Source of the DNA: Planctomycetaceae bacterium
GTDB lineage: Bacteria; Planctomycetota; Planctomycetia; Planctomycetales; Planctomycetaceae
Direction: 5' to 3'
Assembly (NCBI GenBank): GCA_017795105.1
Contig: CP051247.1
Coordinates: 3,368,001-3,432,000 of the forward strand
DNA length: 64,000 bases
Shown here: one piece after another, positions 9,804 through 19,353 of the stretch
How the letters are laid out: every line of letters begins with the position of its first letter
How positions within the stretch are numbered: position 1 is the first letter of the stretch
Made by a program: the position numbers and the translations under genes
The notes under the pieces: model-generated
What the model was told of the DNA's origin: nothing
What the model saw: only the letters and a program-made list of their open reading frames with translations
Databases searched by the model: none

Positions 9804-10757
9804 TTACTCGTGCTTCACGGTTTCGCGGATGCTGAACGTGGCCCTGTTCTGCACCGTGTTTGCGACAATCAGTTCGGCCAGCAGGCCCAGTGACATCGCC
9901 TGTGCGCCGAGGATCGTCGCAGCCGTGGAGTACGCTAACAGAGGGCGGGTTCCGATCGGCTGTTCCGGCAGCAGGTGGAAGATGTTCATGCCGATCCAGA
10001 GCAGGCTCAAATACGAGAAGCCTGCGATGCCGACGGCAAAGAAGAACAGCCCGATCGCGCCCAGCATGTGTTGCGGCCGTTGCCCGTAGCCGATGAGAAA
10101 GACGACGGTCAGCAGATCGAGGAAGCCACGCAGGAAGCGGATGATGCCGTATTTCGAGTGGCCGAATTCACGAGGGCGATGATTGACCGGAATTTCCGTC
10201 ACGCGGAATCCGCGGGCGGCGGCGAGCACCGGGATGAACCGATGCAGTTCGCCGTAGATGTGAATCTCGCTGGCGACATCGGAATGGAACAGCTTCAGTC
10301 CACAGTTGTGGTCGTGCAGCTTGAGCCCGGTCAGGCGGCCGATCATCCAGTTGAAGACTCGACTGGGGTAGACCTTGTGCCAGGGGTCGAGCCGTCGCTG
10401 TTTCCAGCCGTTCACGACCTGATAGCCTTCGGCTGATTTGGCGAGGAACTGCGGGATCTCTTCCGGATCGTCCTGCAGATCGGCGTCCATCATCATGATC
10501 CACTCGCCGCGAGCCGCATCCATGCCAGCCGTCAACGCGGCGGCTTTGCCGAAGTTACGGCGGAAGCGAATCCCGGAGATTCGTTGATCGTCCCGAGCGA
10601 GCCCGGCGATGATCGACCAGGACTGATCGCTGGAGCCGTCGTCGATGAAGATGATCTCGTACTCGATCTCATTCTTGCTGCAGGAGGCTTCGATCTGACG
10701 GCGCAGTTCGGCCAGAGATTCTTCTTCATTGAAGACGGGAACGATAATCGACAGCAC
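9804..10757 (-). CDS. Polyprenyl-phosphate glycosyltransferase, GT2 family (DPM/GtrB-like)
   Basis: 317 residues. Residues 1-230 are a GT-A fold: LSIIVPVFNEEESL, then FIDDGSSDQSW, then the DAD motif in MMDADLQDDPEEI, which binds the metal-nucleotide sugar. RRNFGKAAALTAGMDAARGEW and NCGLKLFHSDV are typical of dolichyl-phosphate mannose synthase/GtrB enzymes that load a sugar onto polyprenyl phosphate. The C-terminus has two membrane helices (about 230-255 and 270-300), as in GtrB. The start is GTG at 10757 with GGAG upstream. It may feed a PMT-type transferase such as the one at 4653-6257. Confidence 0.9.
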   Translation of the reverse strand: MLSIIVPVFNEEESLAELRRQIEASCSKNEIEYEIIFIDDGSSDQSWSIIAGLARDDQRISGIRFRRNFGKAAALTAGMDAARGEWIMMMDADLQDDPEEIPQFLAKSAEGYQVVNGWKQRRLDPWHKVYPSRVFNWMIGRLTGLKLHDHNCGLKLFHSDVASEIHIYGELHRFIPVLAAARGFRVTEIPVNHRPREFGHSKYGIIRFLRGFLDLLTVVFLIGYGQRPQHMLGAIGLFFFAVGIAGFSYLSLLWIGMNIFHLLPEQPIGTRPLLAYSTAATILGAQAMSLGLLAELIVANTVQNRATFSIRETVKHE

Positions 10758-10895
10758 TAATCAGCTCCGAAGGAGAAAGGACGCAATCGCGGCTGAACGG
10801 CGGGGACATGGGCCCGGCTTCTCGCCAGCCGGGGTCATCAAGGATCACATCGGGCAGCGGATCGCAAACTCGTCGATGGATACGGTGTTCCGTTC

Positions 10896-10919
10896 GGCAG
10901 GCGGGAGCCTGCCCTGCGA
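10896..10919. repeat. Short palindromic repeat GGCAGGCGGGAGCCTGCC
   Basis: A compact hairpin (GGCAGGC-GGGA-GCCTGCC) lies between the GT2 gene and the DUF11 gene. Related cores (GCGGGAGCCTGCTC) occur at about 17587 and 58471. Confidence 0.6.
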
Positions 10920-10947
10920 TCATGACACGCCGTTCAAACCGACGAGT

Positions 10948-12618
10948 TTAGCGGACGCGAGCCTTGAAAGTGACCATGCCGCCCGTTTTGCCTTCGATTT
11001 CGTCGGAAATCTCCCACTTCAGGATCAGGCTGCCTTCGGCGTTATCTTCGACGACGAGGCGACCATTGCGGTCTGAAGTGGCCGAGCCTTCGATAAATTC
11101 GAGACGCGGGGTCAGGTTGTCGATGATCTGCACGTTGAACAGCGACTTGTCGCCGATGTTGCGATAGCGGATCGTGAAGGTGATCACGTCACCCGGCTTG
11201 GCGTCGGCTCTGTCGGCCAGCTTGTCGATGTAAAGGTCGCCGACTTTGCGACGATCTTCCACGCCGACCAGTTCTTCCGAACGGAACCAGCTGTAAAGTT
11301 CGGTGCCACCGACATCAGCCGCGACGATGACCGGGCTCTGTTCGCGAGTCCAGGCGACGGCGGCGGCTCGTCCATCGAAGGCGACCGGCGTTTCGACTTT
11401 CTCCATCGCGATCTGCCCGGCGAAGGCGTAGTCGGTATTCGTATTCTCAAGCTTGGTGTGGTCGGCGGTCTTGGTCGCCTGATTCACGCCGAGCGTGGTG
11501 TCTTCTGTTTCGAGTCCACTGGCGCGGGACCGCACGCGGGCGGCGTTGACCTGTTCGGTCTGCTGCTCGGTGCCCGGTTTCATCCGCGTGTTGACCGCCA
11601 GCCCGTTGACGGAGTCGTAAGCTCCCAGAGCGCGGTCGACGCTCTGTTCCATCGACACGCCGGCGACAGTCTTCACGGCTCCAAATCGAGGAGCGTAAAC
11701 GCAAACCTCGTTGGTGTGCTTCAGATGTTGCTCGCCGCTGTCATCCTGGTATTCCGCGATTGTGTCCTGCGTATCGAGGCCGTGGCGTTCGCCCGGAGCG
11801 TAGTGCACGGGAAGCTTGCGATCCCCGCCATCGCAGATGTATTCATCCGGGTAAGCGGCGGGGCTCCCATCAACCATGGCTCCGGCCGGGAAAGGCGGGC
11901 AAGGCGCACCTGGCGGACAGGCGTTGCCTGCGGGGTGTCCATTGAACGCCGGCATGTCGGCCGCTTTTCCGTTCAACGGAACTCGCGGCTCAGCCGGGGT
12001 AAACTCAGGATCGGAGGCAGCCGGTTTCTTTGGAGCAGCCGGAGTGGCCGGCGGCTGATACGACGTCTGCATGATCCCGGATTCCGTGCCAGGCATCGGG
12101 GCCGGTTTCTCGGCGGTTTCGTTCGTTGCAATCTCGCGATACCAGGCTTCGCCATCTCCGAGCGGCTTCTCGTAGCCACCCGGCGGAAGAGCCGGCATCT
12201 CTGCGAGGTTCGTCGGGGATTCCGGTTCGGCGTAGCCGATTGTTTTCTCAGGCAGCGCGGGCCATTCACTCTTTACGCGAATCTTGCCATTGGTGTCGAA
12301 CTGACCGGGATACTGCTCGACTGGTTGTGTAGAAGTCGGCTGCGGCATTGTTGGATTGTAGGCTGTCTGCTGAGCCACGGGCGGCGTTTGCCCCGGAACC
12401 TGATCGAACGGGATTCCGGCAGTCTCCAGAAACTCATGATTGCCGTGCGTCTTCTCCAGTTCCGCGAGCTTGGATTTCGGGATCTCGTGTTGAAACGGAT
12501 CCTGGCTCACCATCTTCTTGCCCCCGCTGCTGCAGGAGTAGTTCGCACAGAGCAGGAGTCCGACGCCCACGCGGAAAAGACTGGTCCGGGTTTGGGGAGA
12601 GAGATTCAGCTTCACCAT
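10948..12618 (-). CDS. Exported DUF11-domain envelope protein
   Basis: 556 residues. The N-terminus is hydrophobic with a Cys-containing segment (LLLCANYSCSSGG) that resembles, but does not match, a canonical lipobox. Residues ~50-300 are Pro/Ala/Thr/Glu-rich and low in complexity, with cysteine pairs in a PPGAPCPPFP segment. The middle mentions no enzyme motif. The last ~100 residues are a DUF11/conserved-repeat beta-sandwich: DLYIDKLADRADAKPGDVITFTIRYRNIGDKSLFNV, then IIDNLTPRLEFIEGSA. DUF11 modules are found on surface proteins. It begins the minus-strand side of a three-gene envelope group with 12723 and 13725, and may be a surface-layer or wall-associated protein (inference). The ATG at 12618 was chosen because earlier codons lack signal character. 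Confidence 0.8.
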   Translation of the reverse strand: MVKLNLSPQTRTSLFRVGVGLLLCANYSCSSGGKKMVSQDPFQHEIPKSKLAELEKTHGNHEFLETAGIPFDQVPGQTPPVAQQTAYNPTMPQPTSTQPVEQYPGQFDTNGKIRVKSEWPALPEKTIGYAEPESPTNLAEMPALPPGGYEKPLGDGEAWYREIATNETAEKPAPMPGTESGIMQTSYQPPATPAAPKKPAASDPEFTPAEPRVPLNGKAADMPAFNGHPAGNACPPGAPCPPFPAGAMVDGSPAAYPDEYICDGGDRKLPVHYAPGERHGLDTQDTIAEYQDDSGEQHLKHTNEVCVYAPRFGAVKTVAGVSMEQSVDRALGAYDSVNGLAVNTRMKPGTEQQTEQVNAARVRSRASGLETEDTTLGVNQATKTADHTKLENTNTDYAFAGQIAMEKVETPVAFDGRAAAVAWTREQSPVIVAADVGGTELYSWFRSEELVGVEDRRKVGDLYIDKLADRADAKPGDVITFTIRYRNIGDKSLFNVQIIDNLTPRLEFIEGSATSDRNGRLVVEDNAEGSLILKWEISDEIEGKTGGMVTFKARVR

Positions 12619-12681
12619 GGGAATACCCTGTGCTGGAGGGGGTTGTGCGATCCAGAGATGATTGCGGAGGGGAATGTTGTG

Positions 12682-12705
12682 CGGCACTGGCTCGGCCAGT
12701 GGTGG
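12682..12705. repeat. Single hairpin of the CACTGGC family
   Basis: GCACTGGC-TCG-GCCAGTGG lies in the gap between two envelope genes. It is a single-hairpin member of the family seen as pairs at 1105, 29901, 30433 and 41005. Confidence 0.6.
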
Positions 12706-12722
12706 CCTGGCTGGTTGAGTCT

Positions 12723-13529
12723 CTAGTTGCCTTCGTCGATCACGGGATCTTCAATCACGGGAGTGGAGAAGGCATCCGGCTGTTCAACGGGCGGTGTGAA
12801 ACCCTGATTGGTCGGCTCCCACCTGGGTTGTTCGGAGACGGCAAACGGTTGTTCGATGGGGGCAGGCGGTGTGATTCGGGGATCGGCCAGTTCCTGTGGG
12901 CTCGGGATGCGACCGCCAATGCGCAGAATCATCACGGGGCGACCGCGCATGTCAGCTTCGCTCATCAGATTGCGATTCTGCGGAATGTTCTCTTCGCGAA
13001 TCAGGTCGCCTTCCGGTTCCGGCAGGGCGAGGTCTGGCTGTTCGATATAGAGGATCTTGGTCACGAGCTGGTCACGGACGGCCAGTTCGATGTCTTCCTG
13101 TGTCAGATCGAGCGGGATCGGGTATTTCTGCCGCAGATGGGGCGGCGGATGCAATCGATCGACCAGTTCGATTGTCGGGAAGAGTTCCACGCCGGGAAAA
13201 TCGGGCAGATTCGAGATCTTAAACCGGTATACCGGACCGACGAAGAAGCCGGCTTGAGCGGGCGATGGCACCGTGAGTGGCTGACGGGTCTCCGGGTGAT
13301 AGAAGGTCACCTGGCCGCCTTTCGGCAGGCGAACTTGAACCGGCTGGAAATAGTGCATGTCGGCCCGGCCCATTGCCCCAGCCCACAAGCCCGCGACACC
13401 GGGAGGCGTCATCTGATTCAGCGGCTGATAATACTGGGATTCCGGCAACTGAGGCTGTGCGACGCTTGTTCCACAAACGGCGAGCAGACAGCCACATCCC
13501 GTCAGGAATGGGAGAACGATCGATTTCAT
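12723..13529 (-). CDS. Exported protein, paralogue of the 13725-14939 gene
   Basis: 268 residues with an N-terminal signal peptide (MKSIVLPFLTGCGCLLAVCGTSVAQ). The core (about 60-190) shares an ordered pattern with the upstream gene: VRxxGPxG-like strands, YRFKISNLPDFPGVELFPTIELVDR (compare [25 protein letters not shown]), IPLDLTQEDIE (compare IPLQITDEDLD), LVTKILYIEQP (compare FVTKVIYLPEP) and a SEADMRG/SEADRRG block. They are therefore clear paralogues. The C-terminal 60 residues are Pro/Glu-rich. The role is unknown; secretion and the DUF11 neighbour point to the envelope. The ATG at 13529 is directly followed by the signal peptide. Confidence 0.8.
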   Translation of the reverse strand: MKSIVLPFLTGCGCLLAVCGTSVAQPQLPESQYYQPLNQMTPPGVAGLWAGAMGRADMHYFQPVQVRLPKGGQVTFYHPETRQPLTVPSPAQAGFFVGPVYRFKISNLPDFPGVELFPTIELVDRLHPPPHLRQKYPIPLDLTQEDIELAVRDQLVTKILYIEQPDLALPEPEGDLIREENIPQNRNLMSEADMRGRPVMILRIGGRIPSPQELADPRITPPAPIEQPFAVSEQPRWEPTNQGFTPPVEQPDAFSTPVIEDPVIDEGN

Positions 13530-13677
13530 GGCAGGGATTCACACAGGAAGGGACGAAGCATCGGAATGATGCGGGAGAATTCGACGAGACGTTGACAGGT
13601 GAAGCCGGCGAAGGAAGGGATGGGGTTGCCGGTTTCTGGAGGCGTAACTTAAGAGATCTGTCAAGGTCTGAAAATAG

Positions 13678-13712
13678 CGATTCGCCACCCGGCAAAACCG
13701 GGCGGCGAATCG
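13678..13712 (-). terminator. Strong hairpin after the 13725-14939 gene, possibly bidirectional
   Basis: A 15-bp nearly perfect stem (CGATTCGCCACCCGG at 13678, CCGGGCGGCGAATCG at 13698) with a 5-nt loop starts 12 bases past the stop codon. The minus-strand tail is CTATTTT and the plus-strand tail ACATTTTT. Confidence 0.75.
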
Positions 13713-13724
13713 GACATTTTTACA

Positions 13725-14939
<1,215 letters not shown>

Positions 14940-15316
14940 CTTTCGTCCTTTTTTCGTTGTTGGCCGGAGGGGAACGACTGACGCCAGATTTCCGTTCCGG
15001 TCGGTAATCAACATCCCTGTTGCCAACCGATCGGTGGCCAGACCTGACAATACACCTGGTTGTGTTGGCTTTTCAGTAATTCTTGCCACGGCAGCGGATA
15101 CAGACCGAATGCGACCTGATGCACCCGTGAAGATTGCCATCGACTTGAATTTCGAATCTGTCTTAAACTCCGCGTCGCTGTCTCCCGCCCGTTCGGGCGT
15201 GCGACTCTCGCCTTCCGGCGTTCACAGTCTCCGAAGCGGAAAATCAGCAACACGTAACTTGTTTGTCGGACGTTTCGGCCCCGATTCTTTGGAAAATCCG
15301 TTATTTTCAGGCGAAC
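14940..15316. other. Divergent intergenic region
   Basis: 377 bases between the minus-strand envelope operon and the plus-strand 15317 gene. Apart from short inverted repeats near 15187 (CCCGCCCGTTCGGGCG) I see no gene. It should contain both promoters. Confidence 0.5.
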
Positions 15317-16318
15317 ATGAAAATATTGCGCAGATTAACATTGGCTCTCGGAGCCGCCGCGATCTGCGTGGGAGCCGTCTTTTTCTGGCTGTCGCAGCGG
15401 ATCGAGCAGGCCCCGGCCCTGACCAACCCCCAGCGGCTCATGCAGCAGTTTGCTCAGGCCTGGCAGGGAACCTCGTCAGAAAAAGCGGTCGATCCGGAAG
15501 AGCGAGCCCTGCAGATTCGCGAAGGGAACTCACTGCTTCGCCAGGCCCGACTGCTTCTGACCCACAACACGAGCCCCGTCTCGGCTGATGTTTTGCAAAT
15601 AATTCAAACGCCGGATGAGACCTTCCGTGGCACTGGAAAGTACTGGCAGGCCGTTGATGCCCGGTGCCGGCTGCATCTCGAAATGGAGATCGGTGAAACC
15701 AAAGGGCGGATGCTGCAGGTTTCCAATGGGCAGGTGATCTGGATGGTGCGGGACATCGTCTCGCCGCGGGCCCGGGAAGATCGCAAGCTGCAGATTGAAC
15801 GCGTCGACCTGCAGCGTCTGGCCGACTTTGCCCGCGAGTCCGACATCACGGCTCAGGAACCGAACGTCGCCCGCGAAATGCAGGGCGGGCTTCCCGGTCT
15901 GCTCTCGACGCTCGAATCGCTGATGGACTTCCGGCTGATTAAACGGGTCGCCCTCAATCAGGAAGCCTGCATCGTTCTGGAAGGGGAATGGAAGACCGAT
16001 CTCAACGAAGAGTTCGAGAACGACTTCTCAGCCGACGTTTACTTCACCACCCGTCCGGACAAAGTCCGGCTGTTTATCCGGGAAGGTGATCTGTTCCCGC
16101 TCCGGTATTTCTGCCTGAAGAAACGCCCGGGCAAGGCGGGGTACTTCGCTCAGCTGGCGATGGAGCTGACCGAAGTCAAACGTCTGACGCACGTCGATCC
16201 CGGCATCTTCAATTACCGCCCGCCGGAAGATGAAGTTCCCAACGATATCACTCACGAGTACCTGACTCGCCTCGAAGTCGCCGCCAGGAAAGGTGAAGAC
16301 GATGAGACCGTCAAATAA
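15317..16318 (+). CDS. Exported LolA-like protein with an N-terminal membrane anchor
   Basis: 333 residues. A signal-anchor helix (about 7-26) is followed by a predicted beta-rich domain with repeated strand patterns such as FRGTGKYWQA, GRMLQVSNGQVIWMVRD, QEACIVLEGEWK, DKVRLFIREGDLFPLRYF and YFAQLAMELTEVK. These resemble lipoprotein-carrier (LolA/LolB-like) folds, but the similarity is structural impression only. It overlaps the following gene by 17 bases, indicating coupled expression. Envelope role likely; substrate unknown. Confidence 0.7.
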   Translation: MKILRRLTLALGAAAICVGAVFFWLSQRIEQAPALTNPQRLMQQFAQAWQGTSSEKAVDPEERALQIREGNSLLRQARLLLTHNTSPVSADVLQIIQTPDETFRGTGKYWQAVDARCRLHLEMEIGETKGRMLQVSNGQVIWMVRDIVSPRAREDRKLQIERVDLQRLADFARESDITAQEPNVAREMQGGLPGLLSTLESLMDFRLIKRVALNQEACIVLEGEWKTDLNEEFENDFSADVYFTTRPDKVRLFIREGDLFPLRYFCLKKRPGKAGYFAQLAMELTEVKRLTHVDPGIFNYRPPEDEVPNDITHEYLTRLEVAARKGEDDETVK

Positions 16319-17396
16319 AATCTCTCAGCGAATCGCGTTGTGTTCGGTCACGGCAATGCTGCTCTTCGGTGCTGCCATTTGCGTGACCACGGCTCAACCG
16401 CCGGTGAATATTAACTTCGAGGAAGAGAAATTCCTGGCCGAAGGCTATCTCGTCCTTACCGATGGTCGCGTGCTTTCAGGGCAGATCAGCGTTCTCGATC
16501 GTGGCTATCTGCTGGAAACAACGAGCGGTCGCAGCACGATTCCGTTCACGCACGTCACCTGCCATGCTCGAACGCTCAAAGAGGCCTATCGTAAACAGCG
16601 GGACGGCATGACCCGCCCGACGGCTGATTTGCACACCGAACTGGCCCGCTGGTGTCTGGTGCAGAAGCTGTTCGCCGAAGCCGAGCTGGAATTGCAGTCG
16701 GCGCTTGCATTGCAGTCGCATCACGTGGGGGCCAGAAAACTGCTTCGTCAGTTCGACGCTCAGAAGGACAACGCCAGGCCCGAGTTCGACGACAAGGAAG
16801 CCAGGTCGACGTTCGAGAAGATGCTCATCGAGAAGGAGTTTAACCCGGCCCAGCCAATTGGCGGAATCGATGCCGAGCTGGCCCGACAGTATGTCCTCAC
16901 CATCGAACCGATTCTGCTGAACGGCTGCAGCAATACGTCCTGTCACGGAAGCTCCGCGGCCAACGACTTTCGGCTGACTCAACTCTGGAACATCCGCGGC
17001 AACACCCGTCGCTACAGCGATGAGAACCTGAGATCGGTTCTGCAGCAGATCGATCCTGGCGACCCGAAGAAGAGCCCGTTGCTGACCGCTCTCGAAGGAG
17101 AACATGGCGGTCGGGGAAAACGAGCTCTCACCGGTACCAAAGTCGCCAGGCAGAAGCAGACGCTGGAGCTCTGGACGTATCGCGTTGCCAAGGAGCTGGA
17201 GAGAAACCAGCGAATCGTCCGGGCAACGACGCCATCCGCCAGCGTTCAGCAGGACGACGGCGGCTCGAGCGTGATGCCCGCCGGCTATGAAGTCCTGGAC
17301 AAGATCGAAAGCGACCGCCTCCAGGAGGCTCGGAACGAACAGGCGGTCGATCCCTTCGATCCCGCCATCTTCAACCGCAAAGTCCATGGAAACTGA
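16302..17396 (+). CDS. Exported protein with an atypical CX4CH haem-like motif
   Basis: 364 residues with a signal peptide (ending near TTAQPP). Residues ~45-90 form a small strand-rich unit (LTDGRVLSGQISVLDRGYLLET), then a helical TPR-like section. Around residue 209 there is NGCSNTSCHGS: Cys209 and Cys214 followed by His215. Haem c attachment normally needs CXXCH; here four residues separate the cysteines. The surrounding text (ILLNGC..., SSAANDFRL) is otherwise like planctomycete cytochrome c domains (PSCyt family). Either a variant haem site or a redox-inactive relative is possible. The ATG at 16302 follows an AGGAAAGG site; a GTG at 16293 is an alternative. Confidence 0.75.
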   Translation: MRPSNKISQRIALCSVTAMLLFGAAICVTTAQPPVNINFEEEKFLAEGYLVLTDGRVLSGQISVLDRGYLLETTSGRSTIPFTHVTCHARTLKEAYRKQRDGMTRPTADLHTELARWCLVQKLFAEAELELQSALALQSHHVGARKLLRQFDAQKDNARPEFDDKEARSTFEKMLIEKEFNPAQPIGGIDAELARQYVLTIEPILLNGCSNTSCHGSSAANDFRLTQLWNIRGNTRRYSDENLRSVLQQIDPGDPKKSPLLTALEGEHGGRGKRALTGTKVARQKQTLELWTYRVAKELERNQRIVRATTPSASVQQDDGGSSVMPAGYEVLDKIESDRLQEARNEQAVDPFDPAIFNRKVHGN

Positions 17397-17496
17397 TCGG
17401 AGCCGGGGTTACGCTTTCAAATCCCGGGAGGGATCATCGCGTCGTGCCGGCTCGGCCTGACCATCTGATTCCGTCCCCTGATGATCGTCGGGCATC

Positions 17497-17530
17497 GGGT
17501 GCCACTGCTGGTTTGCCCAGCAGTGTGATC
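17497..17530. repeat. Single hairpin of the CACTGCTGG family
   Basis: GGGTGCCACTGCTGG, a short loop, then CCCAGCAGTG. Other copies are at 20538, 29901 and 51853. Confidence 0.65.
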
Positions 17531-17582
17531 TCCAGATTGATGCCTGAAAGACTGGCAGACGCCCACCAGATCGCCCATTGCG

Positions 17583-17600
17583 GCAAGCGGGAGCCTGCTC
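17583..17600. repeat. GCGGGAGCCTGC repeat remnant
   Basis: A shortened version of the hairpin at 10896, also seen near 58471. It lies in the leader region of the permease gene. Confidence 0.4.
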
Positions 17601-17658
17601 GACGGATTTCCGACTGCGCTCCTCCTCACACACACCACTGCTGCCGGGATTGCGGCTT

Positions 17659-19353
17659 ATGTCTTCCACTTACCCGCTGTTCGTTAAACGGGATATCGAC
17701 GGTTTCTTCGGTCTGTTCGTCGATAACATCGTTCAACTGCTGTTGATCCTCGGGCTCTGCTCCGGTCTCTGCGGGATGACCGGTGAGCATTCGAATCTGC
17801 TCTTCCGATACATCTTCCCTGGGGCAGCCGTCAGTATTCTGATCGGTAACGTCTTCTACGCCTGGCAGGCCCATCGACTGGCCCGCCGCACCGGACGCAG
17901 CGACATCACCGCTTTGCCATACGGCATCAATACCCCGTCGCTGCTCGTATATGTCTTCTTTGTGATGCTGCCGGTCTATCTGGAAACGCAGGATCCGGTC
18001 GCCGCCTGGAAGCTTGGGCTGATCGCCTGCCTCGGCAGCGGCGTCATTGAATTGATTGGAGCCATTTTCGCCGGGACGATTCGTCGCTACACGCCACGGG
18101 CGGCTCTGCTGTCGACACTGGCAGGAATCGCGATCGGCTTCATCGCGATGACCTTCACGCTGCAGATCTTCTTCAAGCCGCTCATCGCCATGCCGCCGCT
18201 CGGCGTGTTGCTGCTGGCATTGTTTGCCCGATCCAAGTTTCCGCTGGGACTCCCGGGCGGCCTGGTCGCTGTGCTGATTGGAACGGCCACCGCGTGGGTG
18301 TTGACGCTCGTTGTCGGGCAGTTCCCACAGGCTCCGGAATGGCTGACGATCAACGCCATGTCGGCTTCAGCCGTCTCCGAGCAGTTTGAACGCGTGGGAT
18401 TGTATCTGCCGGTCTTCGTCGGCGGAGAAATTGCCGACACGTTGAAGGACTGGTCGAGCTGGCTCGGCTTCCTGTCGGTCATCATTCCGATGGGGCTGTT
18501 CAATATTATCGGCAGCATGCAGAACATCGAATCGGCGGAAGCCTCGGGCGATTCATTCCACACCGGCTCGTCGATGGCGATCAACGGAATCGGCACCATC
18601 GTCGCCGCCCTGTTCGGCAGCTGCTTCCCGACGACGATTTATATCGGACATCCCGGCTGGAAAGAGCTGGGTGCACGAGCCGGCTATTCGACGCTGAATG
18701 GTATCGTCGTGACGGCCCTTTGCTTTAGCGGACTGATCGGCCTCGCTTCCGCCGTGGTGCCGATTGAAGCGGGGGTGGCGATTGTCCTCTGGATTGGCAT
18801 CATCATCACGGCTCAGTCGTTTCAGGCGACTCCGAATGCGCATGCTCCAGCAGTTGCGATGGGCTTGTTCCCGGCGATCGCGGCCTGGGGAGCCACAGTG
18901 ATGTCGGGGGCCTTTCTCGTTTCCGGCGGAACAACCATGCAGGACGTCCTGGCTGGCAACTCCGCAGCCGAGGTGAACGGATTCCTGATCGAGGGACTGC
19001 TTACACTCGAACGGGGGTACATCTTCACCTGCATGATTCTGGCTGCTCTGGCCGCGAATCTGATCGATCGCCGCTTCGTTTCCAGTTCGCTCTGGGCCGC
19101 CGTCGGAGCTGTTCTGACGTTCCTCGGGCTGATGCACGCGTATCAATTGCAGGGAAATGTCCTTGATTACTGGCTGATTTCTCAGGTTCCGCCCGAATCG
19201 GCTCGCGTGTTCCCGGCAACCGGCATCGCGATTGGTTATGCTGCCATTTCTCTCGTCTGCCTGCTGGCCTCGTTCTGGCAGAAGGACGACTCCGATTCCT
19301 CGCTGAACTCCGCGTCGGAAGACGCTCCACCGACTGACAGTATTCATGAATAA
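17659..19353 (+). CDS. Nucleobase:cation symporter-2 like permease
   Basis: 564 residues with about 12-13 predicted membrane helices. LPYGINTPSLLVYVFFVMLPVY is typical of the AzgA/NCS2 xanthine-uracil permease fold, and MGLFNIIGSMQNIESAEASGDSF corresponds to the substrate-site helix region with its Gln/Glu pair. NCS2 proteins import purines, pyrimidines or related anions with protons; this branch has no assigned substrate. The start at 17659 gives a short cytoplasmic lead-in, and the longer frame upstream reads through repeat DNA. It overlaps the methyltransferase gene by 8 bases, so the two are probably coupled. Confidence 0.85.
   Translation: MSSTYPLFVKRDIDGFFGLFVDNIVQLLLILGLCSGLCGMTGEHSNLLFRYIFPGAAVSILIGNVFYAWQAHRLARRTGRSDITALPYGINTPSLLVYVFFVMLPVYLETQDPVAAWKLGLIACLGSGVIELIGAIFAGTIRRYTPRAALLSTLAGIAIGFIAMTFTLQIFFKPLIAMPPLGVLLLALFARSKFPLGLPGGLVAVLIGTATAWVLTLVVGQFPQAPEWLTINAMSASAVSEQFERVGLYLPVFVGGEIADTLKDWSSWLGFLSVIIPMGLFNIIGSMQNIESAEASGDSFHTGSSMAINGIGTIVAALFGSCFPTTIYIGHPGWKELGARAGYSTLNGIVVTALCFSGLIGLASAVVPIEAGVAIVLWIGIIITAQSFQATPNAHAPAVAMGLFPAIAAWGATVMSGAFLVSGGTTMQDVLAGNSAAEVNGFLIEGLLTLERGYIFTCMILAALAANLIDRRFVSSSLWAAVGAVLTFLGLMHAYQLQGNVLDYWLISQVPPESARVFPATGIAIGYAAISLVCLLASFWQKDDSDSSLNSASEDAPPTDSIHE

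Noticed and set aside
11458..12726. 422-codon plus-strand frame opposite the DUF11 gene
   Set aside because: Antisense shadow of a protein with clear signal and DUF11 features.
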